64,000 nt of DNA from the NCBI GenBank assembly GCA_030267565.1, contig BRXU01000023.1, positions 1,277,001 to 1,341,000 on the forward strand, in the 5' to 3' direction. The notes beneath the pieces are model-generated. The model worked only from the letters and a program-made list of their open reading frames with translations, searched no databases and had not been told where the DNA came from. The first letter of the stretch is position 1. The number at the start of each line of letters is the position of its first letter. The stretch comes from Pleodorina starrii. Its lineage: Eukaryota > Chlorophyta > Chlorophyceae > Chlamydomonadales > Volvocaceae. Shown here piece after piece: positions 45,921 through 55,400 of this stretch. The position numbers and the translations under genes were made by a program.

Positions 45921-47746
45921 GCCAGGTGAGCACGGGCGTGACGCTGCGGGAGAACAACCTGCGTGAGATCGAGGGCGGCAACATTCTGGAGTCGCAGGGC
46001 ATCCTGGTGGCTAACCGGAAGTCGCTGCTGGCGCACCCGGAGCTGCTCGAGGTGTGTGTGTGTGTATGTGGTTTCGGAGGTGGGGGATTTGAGCTTCTCG
46101 AGGTGGCTGGGGACAGGGCCTGTTACCTTCCTCTGTTACCTCTCCTTGCCCGTTTGGACTTTGCCCTCCCTTTCCCCGCCGGTCCGCCCACCCTTCTTCT
46201 GCCTCTGTACGCGGATAACCCTTCTTTCCTTCCAGATTGTGCACGAGCTCATCGAGCGGTTCGACGGCCACCTCAAGGCTGAGCAGTTTTACTCGGTGAT
46301 CGCCAACATGCGGGGAGACTCGCCGGAGCAAGTGGCGGATCTGCTGCTCACGGCGCCGGGGCTGCAGGGGCTGCAGGTGGGTGGGTGTGCGCGCGTGCGT
46401 GTGTGTGTGCCGACCTTTCGACCTTTCGACACGCCTATCCTCCCCGCTCCTCCCCGCTCCTCTTCCACCCGCGCCCTTCCTCCTTTCCTCGCCCTGCCTT
46501 CACTTCACCTGCGGCCTCCTGATAATGTTGCTGTTCCCGCGCGTGCCGCCACCTCCGCCGCCGCCGCCGCCCCCACTGCCGCCACCGCCGCCACTGCCAC
46601 CGACGCCGCCGCCGCCGCCACCACCGCCGCCGCCGCCTCCTGCGCAGGGCCCCACGATCGCCAATGTGTACAACCGCAGTCCGGAGGCTAAGAACGCGCA
46701 GCACCACTTTTACGCAGCCACCATCTGCGTGCGTAAGAAGCAGCTGTACGCGGCCGTCAAGGCGCTCCAAAAGGTGGGTCGGTGGGTGAGAGCCCGGCGG
46801 CGTGGGTCGGTTGGGTAGGTTGGGTCGGCGGGTCAGAGATGATGTTCAGGAAAGGAAGAGGTGGTTTGACTTTGAAGGTTGACATTGTTCGAACTGCCCC
46901 TCAGGCCCATGGGTACGTCGTCCTTGTACCGTCTGCGATGGGGACGCAGGGGGCAGGGCTGGACTGGGGCAGGGCTGGACTGGGGCAGGGCCTGGGGCGG
47001 GGCGGGGCGGAGCTCTGGGGCGGGGCGGGGCGGAGCTCTGGGGCGGGGCGGGGCGGAGCTCTGGGGCGGGGCGGGGCGGAGCTCTGGGGCGGGGCGGGGC
47101 GGAGCTCTGGGGCGGGGCGGGGCGGAGCTCTGGGGCGGGGCGGGGCGGAGCTCTGGGGCGGGGCGGGGCGGAGCTCTGGGGCGGGGCGGGGCGGAGCTCT
47201 GGGGGTGGGCGGGGCGGCGGGGTGGGGCGGGGCGGCGCGGGGCGGAGCTCTGGGGCGGGGCGGGGCGGAGCTCTGGGGCGGGGCGGGGCGGAGCTCTGGG
47301 GCGGGGCGGGGCGGAGCTCTGGGGCGGGGCGGGGCGGAGCTCTGGGGCGGGGCGGGGCGGAGCTCTGGGGCGGGGCGGGGCGGAGCTCTGGGGCGGAACG
47401 CTGGGATGGGTGTTTTTGTGCGAGGGGCGTGTTTTGTGAGAGCGGGTCAGCGACCCGACCCGAACCGCAGCGCAGCACCTCACCCAGGAGCGTCTCCGAC
47501 GTCCGCGTTATCCGTCATTCACCATCCACCCCCGCGCCCGCCCCCGCCCCCGCCTGCCCCCATGAACTCCCGCCTTTCCGTTTTTGTCCGGTTTTTCAGT
47601 TGGGCGGCAGCGGTGTGCTCGTCCAGCCGATGACGTACATTTTCGACGAGGAGCCCGCGCGCTGGACCAAGCTGCTCGCCACGCTGGGCCTTGACCCAGC
47701 CCAGTACGGCAACGGTAACGGTAACGGTAACGGCGCCGCCCACTGA
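35773..47746 (+). CDS. HISG: ATP phosphoribosyltransferase, plastid (first step of histidine synthesis)
   Basis: Nine exons: 35773-35983, 36811-36911, 38391-38450, 39046-39238, 41017-41225, 45926-46051, 46236-46376, 46648-46773, 47600-47746; 437 aa. It condenses ATP and PRPP to phosphoribosyl-ATP. The N-terminus ([17 protein letters not shown]...) fits a transit peptide. The catalytic part begins at [19 protein letters not shown], continues through [15 protein letters not shown], and carries the HisG signature E-x5-G-S-A-D...D-L-V-S-T-G-V-T-L. This signature is cut by intron 5 (after residue 258), which confirms splicing across that 4.7-kb intron. The end (GPTIANVYN ... [13 protein letters not shown]) is the regulatory C-terminal domain of the long HisG form, which mediates histidine feedback in this family. 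The last residues are an Asn-Gly repeat encoded by AACGGT repeats. Introns are unusually large and G-rich for this window. Confidence 0.95.
36912..38390 (+). other. HISG intron 2, G-rich with short tandem repeats
   Basis: The sense strand is strongly G-rich: about 12-bp units containing GGGCCGGGGGAA (36920-36990), GCGAGTGCGGGAGAGG units (36970-37090), and GGGGTGGGGT runs near 37365-37385 and 37705-37730. Near its 3' end, 38325-38375 carries an inverted copy of a dispersed element also found in the TRF4-like gene. Confidence 0.75.
40643..40773 (+). other. Long near-perfect hairpin in HISG intron 4
   Basis: The left arm (about 40643-40699) and right arm (about 40723-40773) are reverse complements over about 50 bp with only a few mismatches. 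The core is GCGCAGATTTCGGGCGCG against CGCGCCCAAAATCTGCGC, then a GCTGCTGCTGCGAAC stem. The loop is about 23 nt (40700-40722). Weaker pairing may extend outward. The size and quality fit an intronic small-RNA precursor, but nothing shows that it is processed. Confidence 0.8.
40914..41013 (+). repeat. (AC)n/(ACGC)n microsatellite at the acceptor of HISG exon 5
   Basis: Runs of ACACACAC with interspersed ACGC units continue to within a few bases of the 3' splice site AG (41015-41016), replacing a normal polypyrimidine tract. Confidence 0.95.
43129..43133 (-). promoter_or_regulatory. Candidate poly(A) signal TGTAA for the PP2C gene
   Basis: TTACA on the plus strand reads TGTAA on the gene strand, about 75 nt after the stop codon. 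TGTAA is the usual Chlamydomonas polyadenylation signal. Its presence supports PP2C being an independent transcription unit. Confidence 0.5.
43207..44454 (-). CDS. PP2C (PPM) protein phosphatase, PP2C-gamma-like, intronless, nested in a HISG intron
   Basis: One uninterrupted frame of 415 aa starting MGAYLSSP, a context suited to N-myristoylation on Gly2 and similar to the start of PPM1G-type phosphatases. PP2C motifs run in order: [77 protein letters not shown] and [10 protein letters not shown]. The metal-binding aspartates (E-D, D-G-H-G, D-G-V-W-D, D-N) are intact. An acidic insert of about 100 residues ([10 protein letters not shown] ... [10 protein letters not shown]) precedes the second half of the domain, as in PP2C-gamma. 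It is a Mn/Mg-dependent Ser/Thr phosphatase. It lies antisense inside intron 5 of HISG, and has no intron while the other complete genes here have six to fifteen. A TTACA (TGTAA on the gene strand) lies about 75 nt after the stop. Confidence 0.95.
   Translation of the reverse strand: MGAYLSSPITDKEVFEGDGHGLRFGGGAMQGWRRTMEDAHLAEVNVANDPNVAVFGVFDGHGGAEVAKFCQKYMSTELQRLEEFGKGSVEDSLIKVFHRMVRPQTCISDLPESVLLPKRKAGDIFLAKPLLTGVPKVHVSCCRPQNFPDMQDEMLRDQRYAEELDKLKSKESNEDDGDGEGGGVSTTDALDLLRRVFQLKRFVGGNSNNMGEGGSGQAEENSESSEEELVQAGCTAVVAVKFGTDLYVANAGDSRGVLSRGGKAVALSEDHKPAQEGERTRIIAAGGFLSEIGGVCRVNGNLNLSRAIGDLKYKTNVELPAKDQIITAQPDIRKIALSPEDRFFILACDGVWDVMTNQDAVDFVGARLDQGLTPSQASCALLDACLASDPKEARGVGCDNMTVVVVQLQSNSSSS
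45858..45921 (+). repeat. (TCTG)n microsatellite, about 16 units, at the acceptor of HISG exon 6
   Basis: An uninterrupted TCTG array ends directly at the splice acceptor CCAG of exon 6. It alternates pyrimidines with G instead of forming a pyrimidine tract. Confidence 0.98.
46988..47395 (+). repeat. 23-bp GC-rich minisatellite in HISG intron 8
   Basis: About 17 units of AGCTCT followed by three GGGGC blocks and GG (23 bp), with a variant stretch at about 47190-47245. Each unit carries a SacI-type GAGCTC and several G runs. Because 23 is not a multiple of three, all frames stay open on both strands, creating long spurious ORFs. Confidence 0.97.
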
Positions 47747-50435
47747 AGAGGCGCACGCGTGCCGTGTGCCGCGCACCGTCCATCGCGCGGGGTCCACCGG
47801 CGGACGAAAGGCGGGGAGGGGGAGGGGGAGGGGGAGGGGGTGAATTTGCTCCCTCGCGTTGCAGTGCCTGCGGCGGCTGCGGCGGGTGGTGGTGGTGGTG
47901 GTGGGCGGCGAGTCTGAGAGCGCACTGAGGGCTGCAGCTGCCGCAAGGGCTGTAGCTGCAGCTGTGGCTGTCGTCAACTGATGCTGCTGCTACTGCCACT
48001 GACTGACGCTAATCTGCTGTGGCTGCGCTCTTGAGCCCGGGTGCACGCGGGTCGTCGGAAGTCCGCGTCATTCCGCGTGCGACGAGAGGATCCCAGCTAA
48101 GGTCTGCGACCCGTGGTGCATTTTGGCGACCCGTGGGTCTGGCCGCCCGACGGGGCCAAGACGGGGGTAAAAGGGAAGACACCGGCAGCGAAGGGACGGA
48201 GACGGCCCAAGACGAGGGCAACACGGGCACGTGCACGTGCCGGAGCGACTGCGGTGCGGTGCTGTCACGAGTCGGTTTCGGAGCTGCGTCGGGTGCGGCG
48301 AGCGTCGGGTGCCTGAAGCGATGGCGGTTCTTTTGGGGGGGAGGTCGGGGGGGACCTGTCAGACAGCGCTTTCGCCTATTCGTGATCCCCCTGTCGTACG
48401 GCTTTTGTACTAAATAATGTCGTATACGGACGCGGCGAAGGGCGAGGAGGAGATCCGTAGGCGCAGGCAGAGCCCTCGAGGGGGCCCCAGGGGTTTGGCG
48501 GGGTTATCCACGTATACACATACATGCGGGGTGGGAATTGGGAATCGGGAATCGCGCCAAGGGGGGGGGGGCGGGGAGGCAAGAGGTGAGGGCACGGTGG
48601 GCGGGCGCGTGGGAGGGTGGCGGGTGGCAGGGTGGCGGGTGGCGGGTGGTGGTTGCTGCTAACGACAGTCGAGAGTCACTCCTAGGAAAGGAAAGGGCGC
48701 CGATGCAGCGCTTCTAGGAAAGAGCGTCTGTCTTTGGGTTCGGCTGTCTGACCCATGTCCTGACTGCCCACGACACTCGCTGCTGCTGCTACTGCTGCCG
48801 CTGCCAACGTGCGCCGTGTGCGCGAACACAAAGACTGTAAATGCCTTTGTAGAAGCGCTCCGATCTGTTTCGCTGGGGTACGCTCCGGAGTGCCGTAGCT
48901 GTGCCGTGGCGGACAGGGGGGGTCAGGCGCGGGGTTCGTGCGGGCAAACGAGTTGCGCGACGTTGGGGACGCATTTACACTTGAAATAAGATACATGGTC
49001 GGTTCAATACAGGAGGCAAGCAGAGTTACGCCGCAACAGGGGACGAGCACAGCTACGCTGCCGCTGCACTGGACTGCACTGCCCTCATCACGGAAGGGGC
49101 CGTGCACCACTTGCCACTGCGCCCGGGCGCCACACCGCCCCCCCCCCTCAGCCCCCCCCTCTCCCCCTCCACACACCCGCACCCCTCTTCTGTGTGTGTA
49201 TGTGTGTATGTACGACGCCAGTTCAGTTCACCTGGAGAAGCCTCGGAGAGAGCGGATCCGCTCCTGTCTTGCCATTATTAAGATATTCCACATCACATTT
49301 CCCTCACAGGAGGTGCGCCCCTCCCCCTTCTTGGCCCCCTTTTTGATCTTCCCCCGGCCACATCGCATCACCATACAGCACTACAACCCACACTGCACCA
49401 CCACCCAACCCCAAACCACCCAGTCCTTCACCACCCAACCACCTCCCACCAAACCCAAGCACACACCACACCGCACCGCACCACACCACACCACACCTCC
49501 ATCAACACCCACACACCAAACGAAATATCCGGAATATGTGCTGTTGTGTTGCATGTGGGTAAAACGTTGCTGGGGGCGGCACAGTATCACCGAGCCCACA
49601 CAAATGCACACGTCGATCCCGATCTCGATCGCATCTGGATGTCGAGGGGTTGTCGCTATCCCAGCCCACTATCCAACTATCCAGCCAGCCAGCCAGCCCG
49701 GCCGGTCCACTCGTACGGCTGGAACAGACAAGCACAGCCCCCCGCGCCTTCTCACCACCCACATCAGAGATCCGGAGATCCTCTTCCTGCACATATCGAT
49801 ATGGTACGACAGGCTATATGGTACGACACCGTGCAACACACACACACGAGATACACGCAGCACGTCTTCCCGTTGCGGGGCTATGGGGGAGCTGACCCCT
49901 GGGACCCCAATGGCGCGGCCACGTCACCTGGTGTCGTACTAATAATAACATACCGTACACAAATACACACACGCACGTGTGCGCACGTAACCTTAGCGCA
50001 CCCAGCAGGCCAATCGGCGCGGCCGCCTGCAGCGTCCGCCAACCTCGCAAAGCACCCCAACATTACCACTAGCACAACCACCACAATCACCACCAACCAC
50101 CAGCAAATCTGCATCAACCAAACCTAGTGCATAATTTAGAACCGCGCCACAAACCAGCGCGCCAAACCATATCGACGCCGGGGCCGCCGATGATCGGAAA
50201 GCGAAGCACAGCACAGCAAACCAAAGGCAGAGCAGAGCGAAGCAAAGCAAAAGCGCTGACGCGGCACCAAAGGGCCTTCGGGAGTATCCATGCGCACGTG
50301 CGAAGTATCCAGGCACTCAGTGTCGGTGGGGGGGTTGCCGTCCGAGCGCTCCAGGGAATGAATGCCCAATAATGACAATCCACGACGAGCGGCAGTTCAC
50401 GCGCATTCGAGCTTTATACGTTTTTGTTGATCCTC

Positions 50436-50600
50436 ACAGACCCGTGGGTCACACACCCGTGGGTCAAACAGCCGTGAGTCACAGAGACCCGTGGGTCACT
50501 CAGCCGGGCCAGACAGTGGGTCGAACAGATGCGTGGTTTGCAGAGACCCATGGGTCACACACAGACCCGTGGGTCACATAACAGGGACCCGCGAGTCACC
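50436..50600. repeat. Cluster of GACCCGTGGGTC palindromes
   Basis: At least five copies of ACCCGTGGGTCA or close variants (GACCCATGGGTC, GTGAGTC, GACCCGCGAGTC) spaced roughly 20-30 bp apart, linked by CACA-rich spacers. Each is a near-perfect 10-12-bp palindrome. Confidence 0.9.
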
Positions 50601-51439
50601 CAGCCGACTGGCCACTCGATTCCACCCGCTCCCTCCCCCCTCCTTCACACATGCACACATCCCTCTGCAGCCCCTATTTAGGGCGTCCGCTGCCGCCATC
50701 GGCCCTCGCATGGGGTGTTGGTGCAAGGCGACACGGGCGTGCATGCCGTACACACGAATCTCACGTTGCTCCGTTGATCTCCTCCACCACCCCGCCATTT
50801 CCCCACCACCCAGAGGCCCACGACACCACTGGGTCATGACAACATAACCTGCACGCACGCCCGGCTGCGTCTGTGTATGTGTCTCTTATCTTCCTCCCTT
50901 TCCTCTCTCTCTCTGACACACACACGCACCCTGCCGTACAGGGGGTGTACGGCCAATGCAGCCCCTCCCAACACAAGCTCCGAAGTCCCACAGCACCCCA
51001 ATTCCCCCCTTTCTCCTCCAGTCGGGATATCTCTCTGTGTATCCTCTCAACCTGAAGTCACATCTTTAGCGCCCCTCCTCCCTTTCCCCTCAATGCCAAC
51101 CCACTGACGAGGGGATTACGAGACGGCGCAGCCTCCCACCGCCGCTTCCCTATCAGGTTTTCGTGTGAGGTGAACGACAACCAGGCCAGAACCCTTTCCC
51201 CCATGGCCCCCCAGGCAGCCTAGCCCTATAGCCGCGCAGCCCTCACAGCCGCCTCCGCGCTCCGAAGCGCCCCGCAGTGCAACCCCACCCCGGAGCGAGG
51301 TCCGGGCGCCCTGCGTCCAGCGCTGACGCTCCCGCCCCCTGCAGCCGTCGTACAAAACGCCGTACAGTACAGCTTCCGTCCCAAACTGACGAGTCCACTG
51401 AACGCCCCGCCAGAGGACGGATGCCGCAGCATGACACAG

Positions 51440-51575
51440 CCACAGCACCTGGAAGTACGGCACATGGAGTCATATGGTACGACGCAACATCTAGAGGTAC
51501 GGCACATGGAGTCATGGTACGATGCAGCACATGGAAGTGCAGTACATAAGAGTTACGGTACGACACAGCACCTGG
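51440..51575 (+). repeat. Degenerate tandem repeat of about 40 bp with GTACGG
   Basis: About three imperfect units built from GTACGGCACATGGAGTCAT, then GGTACGA and a GCA-CA block. The units differ by small indels and substitutions. Confidence 0.8.
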
Positions 51576-52401
51576 AGGCTCCCTCACCCCAACCCAACCA
51601 ACCAACCAACCACCAACCAACCAACTCCCGCGAGCAACACCCGCGTTGCGTCGCATCCAAAGGCGCTGACCGGTATCACGTGTCACGTGCGAGATGAAGT
51701 GCAGTGCAGCCAAAAAAAACCTAGACCAAGCCTGAGCCATAACCCAGATCCACAGTTCGCTGCTTCACAGTTCATATGTCAATAGGAGGGCGGTGCCCTC
51801 ACCCTAGAATGGGCCCAGAAGCCCCCCACACTGTAACATAACATAACATATGTCAATGCTGATTCGGTCGCTCCTGTCCGGTGCGGTGCGGTTCGATTGC
51901 AGAATGCGGCAGCGACAGTTGCGGCTGGGCAGCGGGGCCCCTCAAACCGAATGATTGTGGTCGTTGACCGTTGACCGTTGACCGTTGGCGTGCAAGTGAG
52001 CAAGCGAGAGCACGCACACGCGCGCGCGCACAAGGGCAGGAGAACAGAGTGCCACACATGCGAGTACGACAAATGGGTTGGCGGAGATCCCACAACAACT
52101 CAAAAGGCTCTAAGAAAACCTACGGCACCCCAGACTGTCACCAAGGTCTGCCAAGCCAGTAACAATACCAAACCTCTCGTCTGGCTTGTTTGACAAACCG
52201 GGCAACCCGACCTCCTGCCTACCGGGCCCTCCAACCGAAAATCCAAAACGCCTACGAATCCATCAAAACCCGCCAACTTGGTGACCCACGGGCCTCATCC
52301 ATCCGCGGTTCTCCACGCCATCAAATAAAGCCATGAGCGGCTCAGCTAGCTGCGATTCAGCGCGTCGCACCGGCAGGCGCCATTTTTTTCGCCGTTTTTG
52401 T

Positions 52402-55400
52402 TTACGGCAACAACAAACGGCTCTGAGAGACCTTCGAGACGACGCAGCAGCACTCTGATACGTCCGGAGTGCACGGGTCCGGACCGGTGGCGACCGAACT
52501 GGCGGCGGCATCCGCCGGCCGTACGACTGCCATATGACCCGCGGGTCGCTCCTCCGCCGGCCCGCCGCCGCCGCCGTCGCCGCCGCCACCGCCAGCCACG
52601 GCCTCCTGCTCTGGCGCCGCCACGGCCTCCTGATCCTCCGGGTGCATTGCAGGAAGGTGCACCAGAAACTGTTGTAGCTGCCGAATCCCCGCCGCCGGCG
52701 GCGCCGGCGGCGGCGCCGCCGGCGCCGCCGCCGGCGGCGGCGGCGGCGGCGGCGGCGCCGCCGCCGGCAACCCCATCTGCAGAGTTGGCTCCCTCTGAGG
52801 CAGCAACATCAGAAGCTCGTCGTTGCCTGGATGTCCCGCCGCCGCCGCCGCCGCCGCCGCCGCTGCCGCGGCCGCTGCCGCGGCCGCCCGCCCCGCCGCC
52901 GTCGTCGCCGTCAGCGTCAGCGGCGCCGGCGCCGCCCACACCACCGCCGCCGCCACCGGCACCGCCGCCGCCTTGGCAGCACTATTCTGCTGTGCTGTCG
53001 CCGCCAGCGCGCCCTGCACTCCCGCAACCGTCCGCATAAAGTCGTCGAGCAGTTCCTGTCCCGTCAACGGTCCCCGACCCGCCGCCCCTGCCGCCGCCGC
53101 CGCCTCCACCGTCATGCCACGGCCGGCGGCCGCGCCCGGGTCGGCCGCCGCCACCGCCGCCGCCGCCGTACCGCGGGGGGCGGCCACGCTCGGGCCGGCG
53201 GCCGCCACCGCCGCGCGGCCGTTACCGTTGCCGTGCTCTGCCGCCGCCGTCGCGATACAGAGCCGTGACCGTGCACGCGCACCAATCTCCTGCACCTCTT
53301 TTGCGCCGGCGGCGGCGGCGCCGCGGTTGGGCTTGGTGGTCTTCAGGATAATTTCCATGTCGATCAGCTCGCCGAGTATCTCAGAGAAACACGGCCGCCA
53401 GGCGGCGTTGCGGCTGGTGCAGCGGCGGCCGAGGCTGACGAGGCAAGCGAGGACGCGGTCCAAGTCCACGTCGGCGCCGCCGCCGCCGTGGCCGGCGGCG
53501 CCGGCGGCGGCGGCCATGTCCTCTGTTCCCGACATGGTGTTGAGCATCATGGTCCCGACGTGGGAGGTGGCGGAAGTGCATGTCGTACCGTTAGTCGTAC
53601 CAGCGCCGTACTCGCCCGAGGTGGCGGTGCCCATCAGGCTGGTGGTGGCGCCGCCGCCGCCGCTGCCGCCGGCGCCGCCGCCGGCGGCGGCGCTCTGCGC
53701 GTTGCGCGTTGCGGGGAAAACGAGGCCGTACTGCCGTGCGAGTCGGGCTGCCGCGCCCATGGGGGGTTGTTCTTCGCCGCCGCCGCCGCCGCCGCCGTCG
53801 CCGCCACCGGCCGCCGCCGCAGCGCCCGCCTCGATGGAGGCTTCGACGGAGGCGGCGCTGCATGCGTCGTTGTCCGAGCGTAAGGCAGGCCACGCCAGCT
53901 GCAGAGAGCCGTCGAGGATCCCAACGACCAACCGGGCTGTTGTGACCCATGGGTCGGTGGCGCATGCCGCCGCGGTGAGCCATGCAGGGCGACGGAGGGC
54001 GGGACCAGGGGGGTTCAGGGGTGGGGAAGGGGGGGGAGCGCAGTACGGCCCGGGGGGAGGAAAGCAGTACGGCGCACTGGGTTCGCGTGCCGTACGATGA
54101 TGCCAAAGGGCGGTGGTTGTGCACTTGTGCTCCGATGACGACAACGACACGGAACCAGGCCAGTCCTGCACATACACATACACACGCGTGCCCATTGCCT
54201 CATCCCCCCGCCGCGCCCTCTTCCTCTCCCGCCCGCCCCTCCCTCCCGCCCCTTCCATACACACACATACACACACATACACACATACACACACATACAC
54301 ACACACGCACATACACACACACACACACCTGGCTCCAGGGTGTCGCTGTACGGCCGCTGCCGAGTCAGTGCCTCCGACAGCATGACACCAAAGCTCCAAA
54401 CTGCGGGTCGGTTTGCATCGGTGGGTCGGTGGGTCGGTGGGTCGGTGGATATAGGTATTGGCCGCGAGCCTATGACAGGGTTCGCCAGCACTGCCGTACC
54501 CAACCGACCATTTCCCTCCCTCCCCCCCCCCCCGCCTCAGCCTGCACGCTCCAGCCGGCTCCTCTGAACCCCCTTTTCCCCCCTTCCTCGTCCCCTTGCA
54601 CACGCCCTCCTTCCTCGCCTGGCCTGGCCTGGCCCTTCCCTTCGCGCATGCCGTACCATCGGATGCCGTACTGGCGTGCCCCAGCAGCGCCTCCGGAGCC
54701 ATGTACGACGGCGTGCCCCACGTGTTCGTATCCACGGACGTTTCCCCCTCAGGCAACAAGTGGCTGAGGCCAAAGTCGCCGATCTGCGGATGTACGGAAG
54801 TACGGAAGTACGGATATACGGGTGGGTGGCGGGCGCGGGGTGGCGGGCGCGGAGTGGTGGGCAGCGGGAAGGTAACGGCAGACGCCTAGGGCGCGCGGCC
54901 CCCGCGGCTCGCGGGAGTGCTCAGTTACCAGGCATTCAGTCCGCCACCCCACCAGTTACCCGACCCGCCGCGCCCTGCCGCACAAAACCCTAAAACCCTT
55001 CAAGCGAACCCTTAAAACCCCAATCGGACAGGACAGGGCAGGACAGGACAGGACAGGGCACCACCCACCTTGGCGACAAAGCCCCGCCGGTCACCGCGCG
55101 ATGAAGCCAGCAACACGTTCCCCGGCTGTGTGTGTGTATGTGTGTGTAGCGCCAGGGGTCGAGGAAACACCCATACCGCCCATCACAGGCAGGCAGGCAG
55201 GCAGGGGCAGGGGCAGGCGGCAAAAGCGAGCGGCAACGGGGTAGCGGCAAAAGCGAGCGGGCGGGCGGGAGAAGAGGAGGGGGCGGAGGCGAAGCGATGG
55301 GGTAAGGTCATATGTATAAATGTGTAAATGTGCGACTTCCGAACTTCCGGCCGCGCTGTGAGGTGGCGGACAGGCGGAGACACCTGCTTCACGTTCTCCG

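Larger units (their letters stand above)
41226..45925 (+). other. HISG intron 5, 4.7 kb, hosting the antisense PP2C gene
   Basis: The donor follows CTG at 41223-41225 and the acceptor is CCAG at 45922-45925. Outside the PP2C gene, the stretches 41226-43130 and 44455-45850 show no supported gene. They contain two small adjacent hairpins (41355-41421), a 17-bp tandem duplication with CTCAAATGACGA (45560-45597) and the (TCTG)n array against the acceptor. Confidence 0.85.
47747..52401. other. Convergent intergenic region between HISG and the kinase gene
   Basis: No supported gene in about 4.65 kb. It includes a candidate HISG poly(A) signal TGTAA at 48836-48840, C-rich and CACA-rich stretches around 49140-49500, a palindrome cluster at 50436-50600 and a degenerate tandem repeat at 51440-51575. 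A dispersed element copy lies at 48171-48206. Part may be an unrecognised non-coding or low-complexity gene. Confidence 0.5.

Noticed and set aside
46782..47746. Long ORFs on both strands over 46.8-47.7 kb (Gly/Ser/Arg-rich or Pro/Ala-rich)
   Set aside because: They are produced by the 23-bp array inside HISG intron 8; the same peptide appears in all frames and no domain is present.
52823..54100. 425-aa plus-strand Ala/Pro-rich ORF
   Set aside because: Antisense shadow of the low-complexity last exon of the kinase gene.
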